64,000 nt of DNA from Chryseobacterium sp. G0186 (GTDB lineage: Bacteria > Bacteroidota > Bacteroidia > Flavobacteriales > Weeksellaceae), in contig NZ_CP033918.1 in the NCBI RefSeq assembly GCF_003815675.1, forward strand, positions 4,836,001 through 4,900,000, written 5' to 3'. Of this stretch, positions 51,860 to 60,250 are shown piece by piece. How positions within the stretch are numbered: the first letter of the stretch is position 1; every line of letters begins with the position of its first letter. Made by a program: the position numbers and the translations under genes. Under the pieces are notes generated by a model. It was not told the origin of the DNA. It saw nothing but the letters and a program-made list of their open reading frames with translations, and did no database searches.

Positions 51860-52513
51860 ATGCTTACAAAAGAACAAATTGCCAAAAGAATTTCAAAAGA
51901 ACTGAGAGATCGTTATTATGTAAACCTGGGAATAGGAATTCCTACCTTGGTTGCCAACTATGTTCCGGAAGGTATTTCTGTAGAATTTCAAAGTGAAAAC
52001 GGAGTACTTGGGATGGGACCTTTCCCTTTCGAAGGGGAAGAAGATGCGGATATCATTAATGCCGGAAAACAAACCATTACTATTTTAGAAGGAGGTTCAT
52101 TCTTCGATTCTGCTTTTAGTTTCGGGATGATCCGTGGCCAGAAAGTAGACCTTACCATTCTTGGAGCCATGGAAGTTTCCGAGAACGGAGATATTGCTAA
52201 CTGGAAGATTCCCGGGAAAATGGTAAAAGGAATGGGGGGAGCCATGGATTTGGTAGCTTCTGCGGAAAATATTATCGTTGCAATGATGCACGTAAACAAA
52301 GCAGGAGAAAGTAAGATCCTAAAAAAATGTACCCTTCCTTTAACAGGAGTAAACTGTGTAAAAAGAGTGGTTACTGAATTAGCTGTATTGGATGTAACTC
52401 CTGCCGGATTTAAATTGGTAGAAAGAGCACCGGGTATTTCAGTAGAACATATTATCAATGCTACAGAAGCAGATCTGATCATAGAAGGTGAAATTCCTGA
52501 AATGCAGTTCTAA
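51860..52513 (+). CDS. scoB: 3-oxoacid CoA-transferase subunit B
   Basis: A 217-residue partner of ScoA. It has the subunit B marks RYYVNLGIGIPTLVANYVPEG, the catalytic Glu in FQSENGVLGMGPFPFEGEED, GGSFFDSAFSFGMIRGQKVDLTILGAMEVS-type and NWKIPGKMVKGMGGAMDLV. The active enzyme needs both subunits, so this split arrangement requires coordinated expression from two promoters. It ends at a strong terminator. Confidence 0.95.
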   Translation: MLTKEQIAKRISKELRDRYYVNLGIGIPTLVANYVPEGISVEFQSENGVLGMGPFPFEGEEDADIINAGKQTITILEGGSFFDSAFSFGMIRGQKVDLTILGAMEVSENGDIANWKIPGKMVKGMGGAMDLVASAENIIVAMMHVNKAGESKILKKCTLPLTGVNCVKRVVTELAVLDVTPAGFKLVERAPGISVEHIINATEADLIIEGEIPEMQF

Positions 52514-52520
52514 ATAAAAT

Positions 52521-52549
52521 AAAAACCTTGCCCACAGCAAGGTTTTTTT
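52521..52549 (+). terminator. scoB terminator
   Basis: Perfect 10-base stem AAAACCTTGC / GCAAGGTTTT with a 5-base loop and T tail. Confidence 0.9.
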
Positions 52550-52575
52550 ATTGAGTAAAGACAAGACCTGTTAGA

Positions 52576-52800
52576 AATATCTGTAATTATCCGGTTAACT
52601 GACATAGGAGTCTGAAGCGTTAAAAAAATAAATTCTGAGAACGTTAAGAAAATTCTTCTGTTTGAGTGCGGGATTTATTTCGATAATAAAAATAGATGGT
52701 AACCGCACGAGTTTAGAATTTTTGGAGAATAGATTTTATTTTTAGCGTAAGAATCCAAGTCTTGAATTTTTGTTTCTTTTGTTTCAAGACAAAAGAAATT
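52576..52800. repeat. 225-bp direct repeat, unit 1
   Basis: Noncoding unit repeated 277 bases downstream. Inside are a perfect 6-base pair GTGCGG...CCGCAC enclosing about 33 bases, and a terminal hairpin TTTCTTTTGT / ACAAAAGAAA with a 6-base loop. No ORF of note. Probably a dispersed intergenic element rather than a gene. Confidence 0.85.
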
Positions 52801-52852
52801 ACTCCATTATTATAGCCAAAACTCATGCATCATTATAGATGTATTTTTCAGC

Positions 52853-53077
52853 AATATCTGTAATTATCCGATTAACTGACATAGGAGTCTGAAGCGTTAA
52901 AAAAATAAATTCTGAGAACGTTAAGAAAATTCTTCTGTTTGAGTGCGGGACTTATTTCGATAATAAAAATAGATGGTAACCGCATGAGTTTAGAATTTTT
53001 AGAGAACAGATTTTATTTTTAGCGTAAGAATCCAAGTCTTGAATTTTTGTTTCTTTTGTTTCAAGACAAAAGAAATT
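52853..53077. repeat. 225-bp direct repeat, unit 2
   Basis: Second copy of the unit at 52576. I count five differences, all transitions. The one inside the GTGCGG...CCGCAC stem (C to T) leaves a G/U pair. A 52-base spacer (52801-52852) separates the copies. Confidence 0.85.
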
Positions 53078-53094
53078 AACTCATTTATTACTCC

Positions 53095-53128
53095 AAAAAA
53101 AAGACCGTCTCATTCATGAAACAGCCTT
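53095..53128 (-). terminator. terminator of the DUF4197 gene
   Basis: Imperfect 13-base stem (AAAAGACCGTCTC with GAAACAGCCTTTT, three mismatches compatible with G/U pairs), followed on the minus strand by T residues. Confidence 0.65.
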
Positions 53129-53164
53129 TTTAAATTTTATCAATAAGATGGATTGATCACATTC

Positions 53165-53977
53165 TTATTTATTATCCTGTGCCCCAAAAACTTTCTGCAA
53201 AATGCTTGTTGTTCTCATGGCAGGAGTATTTCTGATTCCGCTTTCCTTGTCAGCTACCATTTTGAAAACACCATTGATGGTTTCAGTGGTAACATATTCA
53301 TTAAGGTCGGTGGTTACCGATTGTCCTGTAAAGGTGTTATATTTTGAGATCAGGTTTTTCCAGACAGTATCTGCACCTACTTTTCCTAGTGAAGCCTTTA
53401 CTTTTGGCTGAAAAGCCGTAAATAACTGACTTTGAGTTTTGCTTTGCAGATAATTTGTTGCTGCATTATCTTGTCCCAGCAATATATTTTTAGCATCCGT
53501 AATGGTCATGGAAGTGATCGCATTGGTGAAAATAGGAGCTGCTTCCGTTACTGCATCCTCTGCCGCTCTGTTAAGCAATTTTACGCCCTCATCTGCAAGA
53601 CTTCCCATCCCGATTGAACGTAGAGTCGTATCAATTTTTCTGAGCTTTTCAGGCATTAGAATCTTTACCGCTTCATTTTTTAGAAATCCATCTGTTAAAG
53701 CAAGTTTCTTTACTCCATCTGTCACTCCCATACTTAGAGCTTCTTTTAATCCGGATGAAATTTGCGTGGAACTAAGATTTCCAAGATTTACCGGAGTGTT
53801 TTTAGTAGGTGTTGCGGTAGTAGCCGTTGTCGTTGCGGTGGAACCTTTGGTAGCCGGAGGAGTATTAAGGTCAATACCTGTTTTATCCTTAACCGTAGAT
53901 TTTAGAATGTCAAGAAACTGAGCCTGTATTGAGATTGAAAATAATAATCCGGCTGCTATAAAAATGCTTTTTCTCAT
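53165..53977 (-). CDS. DUF4197 family exported protein
   Basis: A 270-residue protein with a signal peptide (1-19, ending SIQAQ) and a Thr-rich linker (about 38-62). The DUF4197 domain (about 68-270) shows LSSTQISSGLKEALSMGVTDGV, FLKNEAVKILMPEKLRKID, AITSMTITDAKNILLGQDNAATNYL and the C-terminal KESGIRNTPAMRTTSILQKVFG. The family is periplasmic and uncharacterised. Single gene on the minus strand. Confidence 0.9.
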   Translation of the reverse strand: MRKSIFIAAGLLFSISIQAQFLDILKSTVKDKTGIDLNTPPATKGSTATTTATTATPTKNTPVNLGNLSSTQISSGLKEALSMGVTDGVKKLALTDGFLKNEAVKILMPEKLRKIDTTLRSIGMGSLADEGVKLLNRAAEDAVTEAAPIFTNAITSMTITDAKNILLGQDNAATNYLQSKTQSQLFTAFQPKVKASLGKVGADTVWKNLISKYNTFTGQSVTTDLNEYVTTETINGVFKMVADKESGIRNTPAMRTTSILQKVFGAQDNK

Positions 53978-54266
53978 TGTATTTTTTTACAAATTTAGAT
54001 GTTTTATCTTTTAAACGACATAGGCTTATCAAAAAATAAACCATAAAATTTAACGAGTTTCATTAATGATGGTTTTATGTGTTTAAATGATTGAATTATA
54101 AATTTTTACTTGGTTTATAATTTTTTGGTTAAAAAAATAAGTCTACTTTACAAATACAAGATTTCTTTTCCTGAAATAATCCGGAAGTGAAGCTCTTAAA
54201 AGTATGGTAGATTATTCAAAAAGCTTTAAAAAATAAGTATCTTAGCTATAACGCTAATCCAATCCA

Positions 54267-56516
54267 ATGAACCGTATTTTTTTAGTATTTCTGATGATGA
54301 TGTCAAGTCTTGTTTTTTCTCAGAATAAATTGAATGTAATTCCTTATCCTCAGAAAGTTGAGTTTTTAAAAGGTGATTTTATAATTCCTGAAACATTAAT
54401 TTTAGGTAATGATTTGCCCAAACAGGAAACAAGCTATTTTAAAAAACGCCTGAATTCTATTTTAAAGTTTAAAAATTCTGGAAAATCAGATGTTCAGTTG
54501 GTTTATATCCAATGGCCAAAGACTGTTGTAGGGAAAGAAGAATCATACCGTATTGAAATTTCTTCCAAGCACATTAAAATAGAATCTTATACACAACAAG
54601 GATATTTTCTGGCTCTTCAAACATTAATTCAGTTATTTGAAAACTATCATGGTGAAAATAAAATTCCTGCGATGAAGATTGAAGATCAGCCGAAGTTTGC
54701 ATGGCGCGGAATGCATCTGGATGTCTGCCGTCACTTCTTTACAGTTGATGAAGTGAAGCAGTATATTGATTATCTGGCGATGTACAAGCTGAATACCTTT
54801 CATTGGCATTTAACCGATGACCAGGGATGGAGAATTGAAATTAAAAAATATCCAAAGCTTACCCAAATTGGTTCAAAACGTAAAGAATCCATGATTGGAG
54901 CTTATGTGGATAATACATTTGACGGAAAACCTTACGGACCTTATTTTTATACCCAGGAGCAAATTAAAGATGTTGTTAAATATGCCCAGGAAAGACATAT
55001 TACCATTGTTCCGGAGATTGAAATGCCCGGTCATGCTTTAGCTGCATTATCTGCCTATCCGGAGCTGGCATGTACAAAAGGACCTTTTGAAGCCGCTACA
55101 AAATGGGGCGTCTTCGATGATGTATTTTGTCCTAAGGAAGAAACATTTACATTTTTGGAAAACGTTTTGGATGAGGTTGCGCAGCTGTTTCCGTCCCAAT
55201 ATATCCACATTGGAGGTGATGAATGTCCGAAAACACGATGGAAAGAATGTGCCCATTGCCAGGAGCTCATCAGGAAAAATAATTTAAAGGATGAACATGG
55301 TTTGCAAAGTTATTTTATCCAAAGAATTGAAAAATATCTGAATAGTAAAGGGCGAAAAATTATTGGCTGGGACGAAATTTTAGAAGGGGGACTGGCTCCC
55401 AATGCTGCTGTAATGAGCTGGACAGGAGTAAACGGAGGTATTGAGGCTGCAAAATCAAAGCATTTTGCAGTCATGACGCCGGGTGCCTATTGCTATTTTG
55501 ATCATTATCAGGGCGATCCGCAGTCAGAACCCAATGCTATTGGAGGTTTTACACCGTTGGAAAAAGTGTATTCCTATAATCCGATTCCTGATGAATTGAA
55601 TGCAGAGCAGGCAAAATACATTCTGGGAGTTCAGGCTAATCTATGGACAGAATATATTCTGGACTTTAAGCAGGTTCAGTATATGATATTTCCAAGATTG
55701 ATGGCACTTTCGGAAGTAGGATGGGGAACTTCAGATCCTAAAAATTATAAGGAATTTGAAAACAGGGTTATCCGTCAGTTTAAGATTTTGGATAGGATGA
55801 AAGTGAATTATGCCAAAAGCATTTATAATATTTCAGGAAAGGTAATTGCGGCTGATAAAGGGATTGCCTATGAGCTTTCAACCTCACAGGATGTCAACGG
55901 AATAAGGTATACTCTGGATGGAACAATACCAACAATAGACTCTAAAACATATCATAATCCTGTTTCAATTCCTGGCTCTCTAACCATAAAATCTGCTTAT
56001 TTTGAAGACGGACAACTGAAAAGCGCAGTTTCTTCACAGCAATTTACCGTTTCAAAAGCAACAGGGAAAAATATCATTTTAGAGCAACAACCCAACGAAA
56101 ACTATTCTTTTGGAGGAGCTTTCACTCTGGTAGACGGAATTTTGGGTAATCCGAGACAGCTTGGTAAAACATGGCTTGGCTTTCAGGGAAAAGACGTAGT
56201 GGCAACCATAGATTTTGGTCAGAAAACAGGATTTTCAGAGGTTTATTTTAATACACTGGAAAATAAAGGCAGCTGGATTCACCTTGCGAAATCTGCTCAA
56301 ATTTTCGTTTCCGATGACAATAAAAATTTTAAAATGATCAAGGAAATAGGAAAGGAGGAAATTCAAAATTCCAAAGGAAAAATCCAACTGAATCTAGGTC
56401 CGCAAACCTCAAGATATCTGAAAGTGAAAATAGAAAATGCAGGAATTATTCCAGCCGGAAACCCGGGTGCAGATTCTAAAGCATGGCTGTTTGTTGATGA
56501 AATTGGCGTAAATTAG
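54267..56516 (+). CDS. beta-N-acetylhexosaminidase (GH20)
   Basis: A 749-residue exported glycosidase. Signal peptide 1-19 (ending VFSQ), GH20 N-terminal domain (about 20-140), then the catalytic TIM barrel (about 144-490) with FAWRGMHLDVCRHFF, FHWHLTDDQGWRIEIKKYPKL and the catalytic pair Asp318-Glu319 in HIGGDEC. NLWTEYI lies near the barrel's end. A CHB_HEX-like Ig domain (about 530-610) and a discoidin-like domain (about 625-749) follow. There is no T9SS sorting domain, so it is probably periplasmic or outer-membrane associated. It releases terminal GlcNAc or GalNAc from glycans or chitin fragments. The Crp/Fnr gene follows after 20 bases and may share the transcript. Confidence 0.94.
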   Translation: MNRIFLVFLMMMSSLVFSQNKLNVIPYPQKVEFLKGDFIIPETLILGNDLPKQETSYFKKRLNSILKFKNSGKSDVQLVYIQWPKTVVGKEESYRIEISSKHIKIESYTQQGYFLALQTLIQLFENYHGENKIPAMKIEDQPKFAWRGMHLDVCRHFFTVDEVKQYIDYLAMYKLNTFHWHLTDDQGWRIEIKKYPKLTQIGSKRKESMIGAYVDNTFDGKPYGPYFYTQEQIKDVVKYAQERHITIVPEIEMPGHALAALSAYPELACTKGPFEAATKWGVFDDVFCPKEETFTFLENVLDEVAQLFPSQYIHIGGDECPKTRWKECAHCQELIRKNNLKDEHGLQSYFIQRIEKYLNSKGRKIIGWDEILEGGLAPNAAVMSWTGVNGGIEAAKSKHFAVMTPGAYCYFDHYQGDPQSEPNAIGGFTPLEKVYSYNPIPDELNAEQAKYILGVQANLWTEYILDFKQVQYMIFPRLMALSEVGWGTSDPKNYKEFENRVIRQFKILDRMKVNYAKSIYNISGKVIAADKGIAYELSTSQDVNGIRYTLDGTIPTIDSKTYHNPVSIPGSLTIKSAYFEDGQLKSAVSSQQFTVSKATGKNIILEQQPNENYSFGGAFTLVDGILGNPRQLGKTWLGFQGKDVVATIDFGQKTGFSEVYFNTLENKGSWIHLAKSAQIFVSDDNKNFKMIKEIGKEEIQNSKGKIQLNLGPQTSRYLKVKIENAGIIPAGNPGADSKAWLFVDEIGVN

Positions 56517-56536
56517 CAACTATTGAATTTTACAAA

Positions 56537-57172
56537 ATGCAAGACACGATACTTTCCTCAGAATTTTCATCATCACCGGAACTGGTTGAAAAGTTATACC
56601 AATATGGCATCACCAAGAATTACCATGAGGGAGATGTCATTTTAGATGAAAACGCTTCCATACGTTCTATTCCCATTGTGATGAAAGGAATGCTGAAAGT
56701 GATCAGGACTGAGGATGACGGACGTGAAATTCTGTTGTACTATATCAAGGCCGGAGAAAGCTGTATCATGTCTTTTCTGGGCGGGATGCACAATGAAAAA
56801 AGTATCGTAAGGGCTGAAATAGAAGAAGATTCTGAAATTCTCTTTCTTCCCTTAGATAAGGTTTCCCTATTCATTAAAGAACATCCGGAATGGCTGGATT
56901 ATATTTTCAGACTTTATCATAAACGTTTTGAAGAATTACTGGATATCATTAATGCCATTGCTTTTAAAAAGGTAGATGAAAGACTCTTGAATCTCCTTAA
57001 TAAAAAAGCAGAAATTACAGGTTCAGAGATTATCAATACTACCCATGAACAGCTTGCTAATGAACTTGGAACCGCCAGAGTTGTAGTTTCCAGACTCCTG
57101 AAGCAACTTGAAGAAGACGGAAGGGTAAAACTAGGAAGAAATAAAATTACCCTTCTGAAAATCATCGATTAA
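56537..57172 (+). CDS. Crp/Fnr family transcriptional regulator
   Basis: A 211-residue regulator. The cNMP-binding-type sensor domain covers about 20-135 (EGDVILDENASIRSIPIVMKGMLKVIR, REILLYYIKAGESCIMSFLGGM). A long dimerisation helix leads to the Crp-type helix-turn-helix (about 160-205; THEQLANELGTARVVVSRLLKQLEEDG). Only one or two Cys residues are present (Cys74 in AGESCIMS) and the N-terminal Fnr iron-sulfur cysteines are absent, so this is not an oxygen-sensing Fnr; a thiol or persulfide switch at Cys74 is possible but speculative. Placed just before the sulfur genes, and a repeated 20-bp site downstream fits its control of them. Confidence 0.9.
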   Translation: MQDTILSSEFSSSPELVEKLYQYGITKNYHEGDVILDENASIRSIPIVMKGMLKVIRTEDDGREILLYYIKAGESCIMSFLGGMHNEKSIVRAEIEEDSEILFLPLDKVSLFIKEHPEWLDYIFRLYHKRFEELLDIINAIAFKKVDERLLNLLNKKAEITGSEIINTTHEQLANELGTARVVVSRLLKQLEEDGRVKLGRNKITLLKIID

Positions 57173-57204
57173 TTACAAAACCTCAAGTCAATAATAGACG
57201 CTCT

Positions 57205-57256
57205 TATTCCCCTCTTCTGCAGGGGGCAAAAATCCAAAGAATTTTTAACAGGGTGG
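57205..57256. repeat. short palindromic intergenic unit between crp and tauE-like gene
   Basis: CCCCT / AGGGG arms around CTTCTGC, followed by AAAAATCCAAAGAATTTTTA, a second small dyad. GC-rich compared with its surroundings; possibly a REP-like unit or the crp terminator. Confidence 0.35.
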
Positions 57257-57289
57257 TTATATCAATACCTCACTATTTAAAATCAACCT

Positions 57290-57309
57290 TATGTAACAAA
57301 AGTAGCTGT
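57290..57309 (+). promoter_or_regulatory. putative Crp/Fnr operator upstream of the TauE gene
   Basis: TATGTAACAAAAGTAGCTGT, identical to 58160-58179. The core TGTAAC-AAAA-GTAgct is a decayed palindrome. A CATTTTTG -7-like box ends at 57336, 27 bases downstream, which places the site centre near -41. Confidence 0.65.
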
Positions 57310-57357
57310 AGCTCTTTCCAAATATTTCCATTTTTGTAATCAGAAAGAAAAATTACA

Positions 57358-58152
57358 ATGGAAATTATAGGATATATAGCATCAGTTTTAATAGGAGTTT
57401 CTTTAGGATTAATAGGTGGAGGCGGAAGTATTCTTACAGTTCCGGTCTTGGTTTACCTATTCAGGATCGACGCCTTACTGGCAACAGAATATTCACTTTT
57501 TATAGTAGGAATCAGCAGTACGGTAGGCTCGTTATCCTATTTGAAAAAAGGATGGGTGGATCTTAAAATATCATTGGTATTTGGAATTCCCTCCATTATT
57601 TCAATTTTTCTTACCAGAACCTACTTACTCCCGTTAATTCCTGATGAATTGATTCAAATACAAAGCTTTATCATCACAAAGAACATTTTTTTATTATTAA
57701 TTTTTGCAGGTTTAATGATTCTGGCTTCCTATAAAATGATTCGGAGCAGAACTTCGGTTGAGGTATTGGAGCGTCGTTCAGCTAAGGAAAATACTTTGCT
57801 GGCAGTGGGAGAGGGAACATTGGTAGGAATTTTAACAGGATTGGTAGGTGCTGGAGGAGGCTTTATGATTATTCCTGCTCTCGTTAATCTTTTAAAAGTT
57901 CCAATGAAAACTGCTATAGGAACTTCGTTGATAATTATTTCCCTAAACTCCCTGATTGGTTTTACGGCTTCGATGAACCACGCTGAGATAGATTGGAAGT
58001 TATTGATATCCATTGCTTTTATTGCCGTGATTGGAATTATTATGGGTACTCAGCTATCAAGAAAAATTAAAGGTGAAAAACTGAAGCCGGTATTTGGATG
58101 GTTTATTTTAATCATGGGTGTATATATCATAACCCGGGAAATATTTCTTTAA
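57358..58152 (+). CDS. sulfite exporter TauE/SafE family protein
   Basis: A 264-residue inner-membrane protein with about eight helices in two repeats. Each repeat begins with the family's glycine-rich loop: IGVSLGLIGGGGSILTVPVLVYL (about 12-34) and VGILTGLVGAGGGFMIIPALVNLL (about 158-181). TauE-type proteins export sulfite or related organosulfur anions. In the Staphylococcus cst operon a TauE protein works with CstA and CstB in sulfide and persulfide detoxification, and the neighbours here support that setting. It has its own promoter with the 20-bp site. Confidence 0.92.
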   Translation: MEIIGYIASVLIGVSLGLIGGGGSILTVPVLVYLFRIDALLATEYSLFIVGISSTVGSLSYLKKGWVDLKISLVFGIPSIISIFLTRTYLLPLIPDELIQIQSFIITKNIFLLLIFAGLMILASYKMIRSRTSVEVLERRSAKENTLLAVGEGTLVGILTGLVGAGGGFMIIPALVNLLKVPMKTAIGTSLIIISLNSLIGFTASMNHAEIDWKLLISIAFIAVIGIIMGTQLSRKIKGEKLKPVFGWFILIMGVYIITREIFL

Positions 58153-58159
58153 ATCTTCC

Positions 58160-58179
58160 TATGTAACAAAAGTAGCTGT
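58160..58179 (+). promoter_or_regulatory. putative Crp/Fnr operator upstream of the CstB-like gene
   Basis: Exact copy of the 20-mer at 57290. A GAAATTTG -7-like box ends at 58206, again 27 bases downstream, so both promoters share the same geometry. Confidence 0.65.
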
Positions 58180-58235
58180 GGAGGAAGATAAAAATAGAGA
58201 AATTTGTATCAGATAACAACATAAAGATAATTAAA

Positions 58236-59648
58236 ATGAAAATAGAACAGATTTATACAGGATGTTTGGCTCAGGGGGCTTATTATATTACGTCGGGAGG
58301 AGAAGCAGCGATCATCGATCCGCTACGCGAAACACAGCCCTACATTGAAAGACTGAAAAAAGACGGAGTTCAATTAAAGTACATTTTTGAGACCCATTTT
58401 CACGCAGATTTTGTCAGTGGGCACCTTGATTTAAGCAGAAAAACAAATGCATCTATAGTCTACGGACCAACAGCACAAACTGAATTTGATGCGATCATTG
58501 CTGAAGATCAGCAGATATTTGAAATCGGTGATGTTAAGATAAAGGTACTTCATACACCGGGGCATACCCTGGAAAGCTCCTGTTATTTGCTGATTGATGA
58601 ATCCGGAAATGAAACGGCTCTTTTTAGCGGTGATACTTTATTCCTCGGAGATGTGGGGCGCCCGGATCTTGCTCAGAAATCGGCAGACATGACCCAGAAT
58701 GAGCTTGCAGGTTTGCTGTATGAAAGTTTATACCACAAAATTTTGCCATTAGCCGATGAGATTACAGTGTATCCCGCTCATGGGGCAGGCTCTGCCTGTG
58801 GTAAAAATATGCAGAAGGAAACCCTTGATACCCTGGGAAATCAAAAGAAAACCAATTATGCATTGAATCAAAAAGATAAGGAGAGCTTCATAAAAGAGGT
58901 AACGGACGGACTTTTGCCACCCCCGGCCTATTTCGGAATGAATGTAATGATGAATAAAAAAGGATATGATAGCTTTGATGAGGTATTATCCCAAGGATTA
59001 CAGCCTCTTGTTCCGGAACAGTTTGAAGAAATTGCAGAAGTTTCAGGCGCTTTAATCTTAGATGTAAGAAGTAATGGTAGGTTTGCCGAGGGCTTTATCC
59101 CACAATCTGTAAACATAGGATTGGATGGCGATTTCGCCCCTTGGGTAGGTGCCCTAATTGTAGATGTGAACCAGCCCATTTTACTGGTGACCGAAAAAGG
59201 AGAGGAAGAAGAAGCGGTAACCAGACTAAGCAGAGTAGGGTTTGATAAGGTATTAGGATTTTTGGAAGGAGGCTTTGATGCATGGAAAAAAAGTGGAAAA
59301 GAAACTGATGCCGTCCATCGTATTTCTCCGGAACAGTTTGAAAAGGAAATACATCAAAAAGAAGTAAAGATTATAGACATACGAAGAGAAAGCGAGTACA
59401 ACGCCGAACATATTCACGAAGCGTACAGCAAGCCTTTGGCCTACATCAATGAATGGCTTCATACCATAGAACCGGAAGAGCATTTTTATATGCATTGTGG
59501 GAGTGGTTACAGAAGTACAATGGCAGCAAGTATTCTTCAGGCAAGAGGGTATAGAAACTTTACCGAAATTGAGGGAGGCTTTAGAGCCATTTCTCTCACC
59601 AGTATTCCTAAAAGTGATTTCGTGTGTCAGACTAAGATTTTAAAATAA
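58236..59648 (+). CDS. CstB-like persulfide dioxygenase-rhodanese fusion
   Basis: A 470-residue cytoplasmic protein of three parts. Residues 1-250 are a metallo-beta-lactamase-fold dioxygenase with THFHADF (His54, His56, Asp58), TPGH (His110), SGD (Asp133) and YPAH (His182). Residues about 262-355 are a rhodanese-like domain whose active loop (around LLVTEKGEE, 316-324) lacks cysteine, so it is a pseudorhodanese. Residues about 365-460 are a complete rhodanese with the loop HCGSGYRS and Cys421. This order matches S. aureus CstB, which oxidises low-molecular-weight persulfides and yields thiosulfate. The fifth residue after His54 is Phe where ETHE1-type enzymes have His. It follows a promoter with the shared 20-bp site and leads into the YeeE pair. 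Confidence 0.9.
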   Translation: MKIEQIYTGCLAQGAYYITSGGEAAIIDPLRETQPYIERLKKDGVQLKYIFETHFHADFVSGHLDLSRKTNASIVYGPTAQTEFDAIIAEDQQIFEIGDVKIKVLHTPGHTLESSCYLLIDESGNETALFSGDTLFLGDVGRPDLAQKSADMTQNELAGLLYESLYHKILPLADEITVYPAHGAGSACGKNMQKETLDTLGNQKKTNYALNQKDKESFIKEVTDGLLPPPAYFGMNVMMNKKGYDSFDEVLSQGLQPLVPEQFEEIAEVSGALILDVRSNGRFAEGFIPQSVNIGLDGDFAPWVGALIVDVNQPILLVTEKGEEEEAVTRLSRVGFDKVLGFLEGGFDAWKKSGKETDAVHRISPEQFEKEIHQKEVKIIDIRRESEYNAEHIHEAYSKPLAYINEWLHTIEPEEHFYMHCGSGYRSTMAASILQARGYRNFTEIEGGFRAISLTSIPKSDFVCQTKILK

Positions 59649-59664
59649 ATAAAAAAAAGAATAT

Positions 59665-60228
59665 ATGTTGGAGATAATAAAAGAACCGTGGCCATGGTAT
59701 ATTGCAGGCCCTTTGATTGGATTGACTGTTCCTGCCTTGTTGATTATGGGAAATAAATCCTTTGGAATAAGTTCCTCACTAAGGCATATCTGTGCCGCCT
59801 GTATACCAGCCAATGTCAATTTTTTTAAATACAATTGGAAAAAAGAAGCCTGGAACCTGTTTTTTGTGCTGGGAATTTTCTTCGGGGGAATGATTGCAGC
59901 CAATTTTATGCTTAATCCATCCGAAATAACGGTCAATCCCAATCTGAAAACCGAGTTAGCCGGCTATGGAATTACAGATTACAGTAACCTTGTTCCCATT
60001 CAACTCATGAATTTTCAAAGTCTCCTTACTTTGAAGGGCTTTATCATTATGGTCGTTGGCGGATTTTTGGTAGGCTTCGGAACAAGATATGCCGGAGGAT
60101 GTACCAGTGGTCATGCCATTATGGGGCTTTCTAACCTGCAATGGCCGTCATTAGTAGCAACGGTGTGTTTTATGATAGGAGGGTTTTTAATGGCCAACCT
60201 TATTCTGCCAAAAATCCTTTCCCTATAA
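59665..60228 (+). CDS. YeeE/YedE family half-transporter 1
   Basis: A 187-residue inner-membrane protein with about five helices. It has the YeeE/YedE signature GGCTSGHAIMGLSNL with Cys146 and a CAAC pair (Cys43, Cys46) in the first loop. YeeE (TsuA) proteins import thiosulfate through a path lined with cysteines; here the protein is split in two, as in the PmpA/PmpB pairs linked to beta-lactamase-like hydrolases. The start is 16 bases after the CstB-like gene, so it is in the same operon. Confidence 0.9.
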   Translation: MLEIIKEPWPWYIAGPLIGLTVPALLIMGNKSFGISSSLRHICAACIPANVNFFKYNWKKEAWNLFFVLGIFFGGMIAANFMLNPSEITVNPNLKTELAGYGITDYSNLVPIQLMNFQSLLTLKGFIIMVVGGFLVGFGTRYAGGCTSGHAIMGLSNLQWPSLVATVCFMIGGFLMANLILPKILSL

Positions 60229-60250
60229 GTCTAATGTTAAACTGAAAGAA

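Noticed and set aside
53502..53921. 139-residue open frame antisense to the DUF4197 gene
   Set aside because: DUF4197 is a recognised family with signal peptide on the other strand; the antisense frame has no recognisable features.
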